The position numbers and the translations under genes are program-made. Shown one piece after another: positions 58,071-64,000 of a stretch of 64,000 bases of DNA (within the stretch, counting starts at the first letter, position 1; each line of letters opens with the position of its first letter). The stretch is from Petunia secreta. Taxonomy: Eukaryota > Streptophyta > Magnoliopsida > Solanales > Solanaceae. The stretch spans positions 13,286,001 to 13,350,000 of the forward strand of contig JARKIP010000064.1 in the NCBI GenBank assembly GCA_029990175.1, in the 5' to 3' direction. The notes under the pieces are model-generated. The model worked only from the letters and a program-made list of their open reading frames with translations. It did not search any database and had not been told where the DNA came from.

Positions 58071-60497
58071 TTACATTCTTTTAAACATATTAGCTAGTTT
58101 CTTGAGGACACTTGTAGGCTTTTCTTTTGGAACTGGCCGTTGTTGATCTTGTTCATCATCTCCTTCTGGTTCTTCGTCTTCTTCTTCTTCTTCATTGCCG
58201 GTTTGACTCCCTTCACTTGTTCCGTCGCTCAAAATTTGATCGATATATGCTCTGCCCCTTTCCTTAGTAAGTTCTGGTAGACCAAAGTTTCTTCGCTCTG
58301 CTCTTATCCAATCCCTGAATAAAACTCCTGTCTCCATTGCCTCCTCTCTCAACGAATATCTGTGATCTCCAATTTGAAATCTTCCTTGGCTGAAAGCGCT
58401 TTCCGATGCAACTGATGAAGCTTGAATTGTTAATATATCCCGGGCCATTTTTGCAAGAATTGGAAATTGCGATTCTTGATTTTTCCAATAATCCAACAAA
58501 TTCGCAGTTCCAAAGTTGTTAAGTTTCTTTGGATATTGAATTAAATACACTTGGAACTCGCTGTATTCCTCTCCGTACTCGTCCTGTTCTGAAAGCAACT
58601 TTTCGTCAAGTCCCCCAAAAGTGCGCATTCCTGCTCCTGCCTGTGAAGAACTTTGCCCGGTGGATAGTATTGGTTCCGTTGGCTCTGCAGTGTCTGCCCA
58701 AGCTCTATACTTTGCAAAAACAGCCACGGTATCTGCATAAACTTTAGCAACAGCCTCGTCTACACTTGGATACCCATTAGTAGCAATTTCATCTGGAGTA
58801 ATTTCTAAATTTGCATATACTTCTCTAACAAGTCGTTCAGTTAACTTAATTTTAAAAGCAGGATGCAACACAGAAGCAATGTAAAAAAGAGGAGGAATTG
58901 GAAAAAAATATTTTCTAAACTTTTCAATCATTAACCGTACAGCCGGTAAGTAAACTGCATATTGTTTATACATTTTCAATAATTCCGATATTCCAGCTAT
59001 ATAATATAACATGGTAGGAGTAGTTGGATAATATTGACCGGAAAATTCTAAAGTAGCTTGATAAAATTTATGTAAAAACTGAAGAAGATGTTGAACAACT
59101 TGCCAATCCTCATCTTTAAGGTGATAGATTTCCATAAAATGTTTATTATACATTTGAGAAATAGGCAGTCTATATTCATAAGCAACATTCAATGCCTCAT
59201 ATAAAGTGTTCCACCTAGTACAAACTTCCTTTGGGACTCTCCTAACTGGCATTCCTAATTCTACACATTTTCTTTCCCATTCTCGTCTTCTTTCTTGGTT
59301 TTTATTTCTAAAAATATAAGTAATAGCTATCTGCACCTTGTCGATAATTTTGTTAAACAAGACAAGACCATCTCTTACTACTAAGTTGTAAATATGACAT
59401 GCACACCTAACATGAAAAAATTCAGGAAAAGGAGGGTTCAAAATAGGTATCAAGTTCCTAAGTGCGTCTGTGTTGTTTGTAGCATTATCTACCGTAATAC
59501 TAAAAACTTTGTTAGACAAACAGTACGTACGACAAATTGATGAAACTTTGTTACAAATATAATTTCCCGTGTGTGGTTCATCAACAATTTTATAAGCAAT
59601 AATACGTTTTTGAAAAACCCAATCAGGATCTATCCAATGACAAGTCACAGTAATATAATCACATCCATTAGTAGAACGACCCATATCCGTAGTAAGACAT
59701 ACTCTAGTGTCAAAGTTATCAAACATATATCGCAAATAATCCTGATATTCGTTCTTAAATTTAATAATATCATTTTTAACAGTAGTTCTTGGAAAACCTC
59801 TAAAAGAGGGATTATATACAGCCTGAACATAACGAACAAAACCAGTAGAAGAAGGAAAACTATAAGGTAAACCCTCGAGGGCAACTAGTTTAGCAATTTC
59901 TTCCCTATCCTTTTGTTTATCATAAGTAAGAAGCCCTCCTGTTAAATGGTTAATTCTTGCTTGGATACCCGAAGAAGAATCATGCGCTACTCCCCCATGT
60001 TCGGTCCCTAAATATATACCACCCGCCCGCGTTGCCCATTCTTTAGGATGTTTATTTTGTAAGTGCTTCCTAAGTTTACCCGTCCCACCCTCATTACCCC
60101 CAGTTCTAAAAACCCACACCTTATCACAAAGCCCGCAGGAGGCCGTCTGCGCTTCAACATTCTTTGATGCAAAATCCCACACATCAGATCTATCCTTACG
60201 TTTAGCCGGTATTCTACTTCTAGTAGGAGGTTCAGGAGGCAAGTCTGACTGAACTTCGGGTGGACTAGCTTGAAATTTAGGTGTTTCTTCTAAATTACCC
60301 CCGCTTTGATTCCCATATCGTGTTTCTAACATTTCGTGATCAAGTATATTATCAGCGCTAATATTATGATAATGTTGAGAATCATCTATGTGGTGGGTAT
60401 TCCGACTAGAACTACCAGCAATTTCTTTACCCCTATTTCCCCTACGACCACGTGCCCGACCCCCACTACTAGTTCCAATTGAACCTCGTTCAGACAT
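58071..60497 (-). CDS. hAT transposase with BED finger, 808 aa
   Basis: The likely start is MSERGSIGTSS at 60497; the ORF runs 11 codons further upstream, to 60530, but its start there is hydrophobic and unlikely. Residues 1-100 are low complexity. The BED finger has Cys121, Cys124, His145 and His150. The hAT RNase-H-like core has VCLTTDMGRSTNG and FSITVDNATNN (putative catalytic Asp residues), CACHIYNLVVRDG, and CTRWNTLYEALNVAYEYR. The C-terminal dimerisation domain is NLLDYWKNQESQFPILAKMA, then ASSVASESAFSQGR with the conserved acidic residue. An acidic tail follows (EEEEEDEEPEGDDEQDQQ). It cuts and joins element DNA at the ends, making 8-bp duplications. The frame is uninterrupted. It may be active; expression is unknown. 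Confidence 0.93.
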   Translation of the reverse strand: MSERGSIGTSSGGRARGRRGNRGKEIAGSSSRNTHHIDDSQHYHNISADNILDHEMLETRYGNQSGGNLEETPKFQASPPEVQSDLPPEPPTRSRIPAKRKDRSDVWDFASKNVEAQTASCGLCDKVWVFRTGGNEGGTGKLRKHLQNKHPKEWATRAGGIYLGTEHGGVAHDSSSGIQARINHLTGGLLTYDKQKDREEIAKLVALEGLPYSFPSSTGFVRYVQAVYNPSFRGFPRTTVKNDIIKFKNEYQDYLRYMFDNFDTRVCLTTDMGRSTNGCDYITVTCHWIDPDWVFQKRIIAYKIVDEPHTGNYICNKVSSICRTYCLSNKVFSITVDNATNNTDALRNLIPILNPPFPEFFHVRCACHIYNLVVRDGLVLFNKIIDKVQIAITYIFRNKNQERRREWERKCVELGMPVRRVPKEVCTRWNTLYEALNVAYEYRLPISQMYNKHFMEIYHLKDEDWQVVQHLLQFLHKFYQATLEFSGQYYPTTPTMLYYIAGISELLKMYKQYAVYLPAVRLMIEKFRKYFFPIPPLFYIASVLHPAFKIKLTERLVREVYANLEITPDEIATNGYPSVDEAVAKVYADTVAVFAKYRAWADTAEPTEPILSTGQSSSQAGAGMRTFGGLDEKLLSEQDEYGEEYSEFQVYLIQYPKKLNNFGTANLLDYWKNQESQFPILAKMARDILTIQASSVASESAFSQGRFQIGDHRYSLREEAMETGVLFRDWIRAERRNFGLPELTKERGRAYIDQILSDGTSEGSQTGNEEEEEDEEPEGDDEQDQQRPVPKEKPTSVLKKLANMFKRM

Positions 60498-61014
60498 AAT
60501 AATAGCAAATAAAATAAATATATATGACAAAAAAATAATAAACCGTATAATTGAGGTGAAGTTGAAACTTGAGCCTCCACTTCAATTAATTAGTTGAATA
60601 CTTGATAATCGGAAAATTGCAAAAATAGTCAAATTGATATTTTCAACCACGTAGCGCCTCCAATTAACCCAATACTTGATATTTATAAACTTCACCAAGT
60701 AGCACAATATAACTTTGATAGAAACTCCAAATAGAACTTGATAAAGTAGCCAAATTATAAATTTTTAACAAATAGCCAAAGTAGAACAATAGCAATATTG
60801 TAGAAAATTTGAGAGAATTAGAGAGAATTGGAAGATTTGTGTGAAAAATATGATGAAATAATGGGGTATTTATAGAAAAAAAATAGTTAGGGGTGGTTAT
60901 GGGGTGTATTTGGCCGTTTTTGGCCGTTGGACAACGGCTAGGAGGTCAAAATAGCCGTTGCCCAACGGCTAGAAACGGGCAGATTTTTCTTTTTTATTTT
61001 TTATTTTTTTGACC
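60498..61014 (-). promoter_or_regulatory. hAT transposase promoter and leader
   Basis: A TATA-like CTATAAATACCCC lies at 60863-60875 on the minus strand, with a leader rich in AATTCTCTC. GCCGTTGxxCAACGGC inverted words occur at 60920-60970, also found beside the BED ORF (57500-57535). Transcription start is inferred. Confidence 0.55.
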
Positions 61015-61226
61015 GGTCCGGTCCGGCCGGTTCCGGTCCGGTCCGGGCCGGTTCCGGTCCCAATTTTATCCGGTCCTACCGGTTTTTTTTCGAGCCACCG
61101 GTTCGGTACCGGGATCGGGGGCCGTTAGTGGCCAACGGTCCGGTTTCAACCGGTCCGGACCGGTCCGAGCCGGTTTCCGGCCCGATTCCGGTCAAAACCG
61201 GACCGTTAGCCACCCTTAGTTGGCAT

Positions 61227-61890
61227 CGTTTTCAAAATTAGATCCCTACTCTAACTTTTAGTTTTGAATTTTATTCTTCAGATCCGGTGACGATTTTTGA
61301 ACTTGAGACCACTGGTCAATTTTTGCAAACAAGGCCAGACAAGTGTTTACTGTGTAAATTAGCCATCTACCCATTACCAAAAAATTTCACCACATATACC
61401 CCTTTATTCCTGGTTATGGTTTTTTGTACCCACTTAACAATGGTTTAAAAAAATGGCTTTGGAGACAACACTTCAAGTTATAAATTGACAAGTACTGCCT
61501 CTTGGGGAAATATAAATGGCATGTACTGCCTGCGAAGAGATTAAAGGGGCAAGTGGCTACGAAGGCAGCACATCAAGTTATAAATTGACAAGTGCTGCCT
61601 CTTCTGGAAATATAAAGGGTAAGTGCTGCATGTGAAGAGATTATAGAGGCAAGTGCTACCGAGTCAAGACTTAAAGTTATCTTAGAGGGCAAGACACCAT
61701 TTCAAGTGATACCTTGAAGGGAGCACTTACTAAAAAGGGAGTAGAGGTATCCGGAATTTATTCGTTAAAGTTAGCGGAGGTCATTCTTGCAAACCATTTT
61801 AAACGAGGACAGTTAGGCAAACCATTGACGTCGGTGTCATAGATGTGTAATTTTGACTCCCACCCATTACTTTCTACATTGTTTGTTAAA
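61227..61890. repeat. 100-bp tandem duplication in spacer
   Basis: The word CAAGTTATAAATTGACAAGT occurs at 61474 and 61574 (period 100), within two imperfect copies spanning about 61460-61660. No gene; source element unknown. Confidence 0.65.
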
Positions 61891-61898
61891 CTTGGTAG

Positions 61899-62654
61899 CA
61901 ATGTTTTAAAAGGCGGAGGCGCAAAGCGAGACGTTTTAATTACAATGGGGGTGAGGGGTAAGCCCCGAGACATAGGGCGTAAGTCCCATAGATCTTATTG
62001 ATTAATTAATTTTTAATTAATAAAATAGCATAATGAGCCAAAAATGTCAAAATACATTAAAAAATTTAAGAAAATAAAAACAAGAAAAAAATTATGGAAA
62101 CAAAAGATCTAACATTTTTAATAATTGTAAGAAACTGACTATAAAAAGTGAATAAACAATAAATTTATTACTATTATAATTTAAAATATTAATTCTTCAT
62201 TGATAGATATAAAATTGTTTCTAAATTTCAAAATAATTGAAGTCTAACAATTTTGAGTAAGAGAAATAAGACATGAAGACGAATAATCAGTGATGATATA
62301 AACATCGACGATGCATTTTCAGATTAAGTGTACAGATGATATTCACCTTCATGATATTCTCAATTATAATACATGCAACATTGAGCTACACTCATTTTTT
62401 GAATTTCTATATATGAATATTACTTCATTTTTAAATAAAATTGTGGAAGAACAATCTTAATTAGGGAATTGGACAGATCATTTGCATAGGTTCTATAAGG
62501 CGCGTCCCAAGCGTTGGGCATTGGATGTGCTCTGGGTGCACTATCGTGCTTGAGGCGTAAGCCTCATGGATCTAAGCCCCGCCCGAGAGCCTCCCAGGGC
62601 GTTTTGCAAGTGCTCCGCCCGGGGGCGAGTCCCAAATCTGCCTTTAAAACAGAG
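61899..62654. mobile_element. hAT-like non-autonomous element, 756 bp
   Basis: The ends CAATGTTTTAAAAGGC and GCCTTTAAAACAGAG are short inverted repeats. 8-bp perfect flanks CTTGGTAG occur at 61891-61898 and 62655-62662. It contains GC-rich ends (AGGCGGAGGCGC; GCCTCCCAGGGCG) and an AT-rich middle. No transposase. Confidence 0.8.
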
Positions 62655-62681
62655 CTTGGTAGGACAGTTTTCAAACTAGTA

Positions 62682-62682
<1 letters not shown>

Positions 62683-62713
<31 letters not shown>
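62683..62713. repeat. (TA)n microsatellite
   Basis: About 15 TA units, uninterrupted. The neighbouring frame is an artefact. Confidence 0.9.
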
Positions 62714-62720
<7 letters not shown>

Positions 62721-62794
62721 TAACTTTTTCTTATTTTATTTTATTTTTTAATTTTTTTATTTTGAATTTTATTAGTACTTGAATGAAATATGTA

Positions 62795-63217
62795 GGAGAT
62801 GTTTGGTACGAGGGATTGAGTAAATTAGTTATGATATTAGGTAATCTCATATTTTATTGGTATTTTGAAACATGTATGACTAATTCATGTATTAAATAAT
62901 ACACAAATTAATGTATTATTTTATTCCTCCATCAATATGGTATAATTAATACATATACATGGATAAAAGAACAAAAGGATAAAATTATCCTTCTCTTTTC
63001 CCTATAAGCCAATAAAAAACAAGCATCACATGATATAATTGTAAACTCATTATTTTTAATTTAAAAATAAATCAAATATATTAAATGATAACTTACATCT
63101 TTAATTTTAGCGCAATGTACCAAATACCAAACAAAAATAATACATGTATTACTAATCCCTGCATAACTAATACATGTATTACTCCCTGCATAATTTGTCT
63201 TCGTACCAAACGACCCC
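62795..63217. mobile_element. MITE, 423 bp, PIF/Harbinger-like
   Basis: GGAGATGTTTGGTACGAGG and CTTCGTACCAAACGACCCC are inverted ends, flanked by GTA (62792-62794 and 63218-63220). ATACATGTATTA words inside add symmetry. A 3-bp duplication suits a PIF/Harbinger-type MITE. Non-coding. Confidence 0.7.
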
Positions 63218-63220
63218 GTA

Positions 63221-64000
63221 ATATTTTAATTTTTCTTTTTAATCATATGTTGATCTTTATTTTCAAAATTTTGTACTATTGGTTTTTCAAATTTTACTCC
63301 AATTTTTATAAAGCCTCTAGTATAATTTAATTTCCTAAAATATGTTGTTCACTTGTAGGATCAACTATCAAATAAGAAAATCAAGATAAAAAAGTTTACT
63401 GACTTTGCTACGATGACAAGAATAAAGATCAAAGTTTACTAATCAATGCATTTTTGATTTATTATTGATTTTGGTTAATTAAACAAAATTATGGATCTAG
63501 AAAATACTACCTATAGTAAATTAGTACTAAAATTAAAGAGAGACCAAAAGAAGTAATTTTCAGAAAATTAGAAAAAGTGCATTTCAAAAAGGAAGATAAT
63601 TGCAGTGACTTATAATTTAGTTGTAGACTCAAAACTTGAAAGATAGTTCCTACTCAAACCCCGTAAGAACAGGCTAAAATCAGGAGCTTTGAACAAAAAT
63701 GGAAAAAGCAAGGAAAAAAAATAAAATAGAGAAGAACATGAAAAGAGGAGGTTCGATATTGCAATAATAGCTCGGAAGAAATGAAAGAATTTTGAGAATA
63801 TGAAAAGGGGTTTAATATTTCTGGACCTATGTTTTCTTTGTTGAAAGATAGCATGATATGTCCAGGAAAAGATGAACAATGAAGTTTCTAGATCTGCCAA
63901 CTTAGCATTAGCTAAGATACAAAATGACAAAATTGCGCAGTCGAATTTACCAAAATAGCCCTGAACGACCATCACCACCTTTTTATATAGTAGTAATATA
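63221..64000. other. Intergenic to window end, no gene seen
   Basis: AT-rich. The minus-strand frame at 63610-63978 (122 codons, Phe/Ser-rich) has no recognisable domain and is cut by the window edge context; it is not called as a gene. Confidence 0.45.

Larger units (their letters stand above)
56467..61218 (-). mobile_element. hAT DNA transposon, composite, 4752 bp
   Basis: Terminal inverted repeats TAAGGGTGGCCAGCGGTCCG and its complement CGGACCGTTAGCCACCCTTA (two mismatches) are flanked by a perfect 8-bp duplication GTTGGCAT (56459-56466 and 61219-61226). GGTCCGG/CCGGTCC words crowd both subterminal regions (56480-56665 and 61015-61210) and an internal block (57541-57590). It encodes an 808-codon transposase and a separate BED-finger ORF, both on the minus strand. 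Perfect duplication and open frame indicate recent activity. Confidence 0.92.

Noticed and set aside
63610..63978. 122-codon minus-strand frame at the right edge
   Set aside because: Phe/Ser-rich low-complexity translation of AT-rich DNA, no domain, no splice or promoter support.

Overview
This is plant nuclear DNA: AT-rich, dense in nested LTR retrotransposons and miniature DNA transposons, with one recognisable host gene that has a canonical GT-AG intron. The repeat types (Stowaway-type MITEs, a degraded SINE resembling Solanaceae TS elements, SIRE-like Copia, Athila/Tat and Del-like Gypsy elements) suggest a eudicot, most likely Solanaceae; the family assignment is inference.

Layout. 1-4.8 kb is intergenic with two Stowaway-like MITEs. 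About 4.85-35.8 kb is a four-level stack: a 3'-truncated Athila/Tat element (+) carries, inside its gag, a SIRE-like Copia element (-; 6783-33277; target duplication TGATG). That element is split by a Del-like Gypsy element A (-; 14064-30834; TTTCA), which is in turn split by a relative, Gypsy B (+; 17578-25910). A and B both keep only gag remnants in a roughly 3.1-kb interior and look like non-autonomous gag-only (TR-GAG/LARD-type) elements with long, minisatellite-bearing LTRs.

The one host gene is a two-exon zinc-finger homeodomain (ZF-HD) transcription factor at 37316-38178 (+), 248 aa, about 1.5 kb downstream of the truncated Athila end. 38.2-44.6 kb is intergenic with a SINE scrap, an exactly 1000-bp long-TIR element with a 9-bp duplication (MULE type), an RTE-type LINE fragment and a 1.1-kb hAT-type element.

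44629-53346 is a further non-autonomous LTR element (C). It has a tRNA-iMet primer site, an unrecognised acidic protein and no detectable polymerase. It contains an L1-type LINE fragment with RNase H and a solo Athila-type LTR (duplication ACTTT).

56467-61218 is a 4.75-kb hAT element with a perfect 8-bp duplication and an open 808-codon transposase frame. It also holds a separate BED-finger-only 79-aa ORF with its own promoter-like sequence and a second block of GGTCCGG repeats, so it looks composite. The right edge holds a 756-bp hAT-like element, a TA microsatellite and a 423-bp MITE.

The elements interact mainly as successive insertions. The two candidates for unusual biology are the composite hAT element and the recurrent gag-only or pol-less LTR elements with repeat-bearing LTRs.
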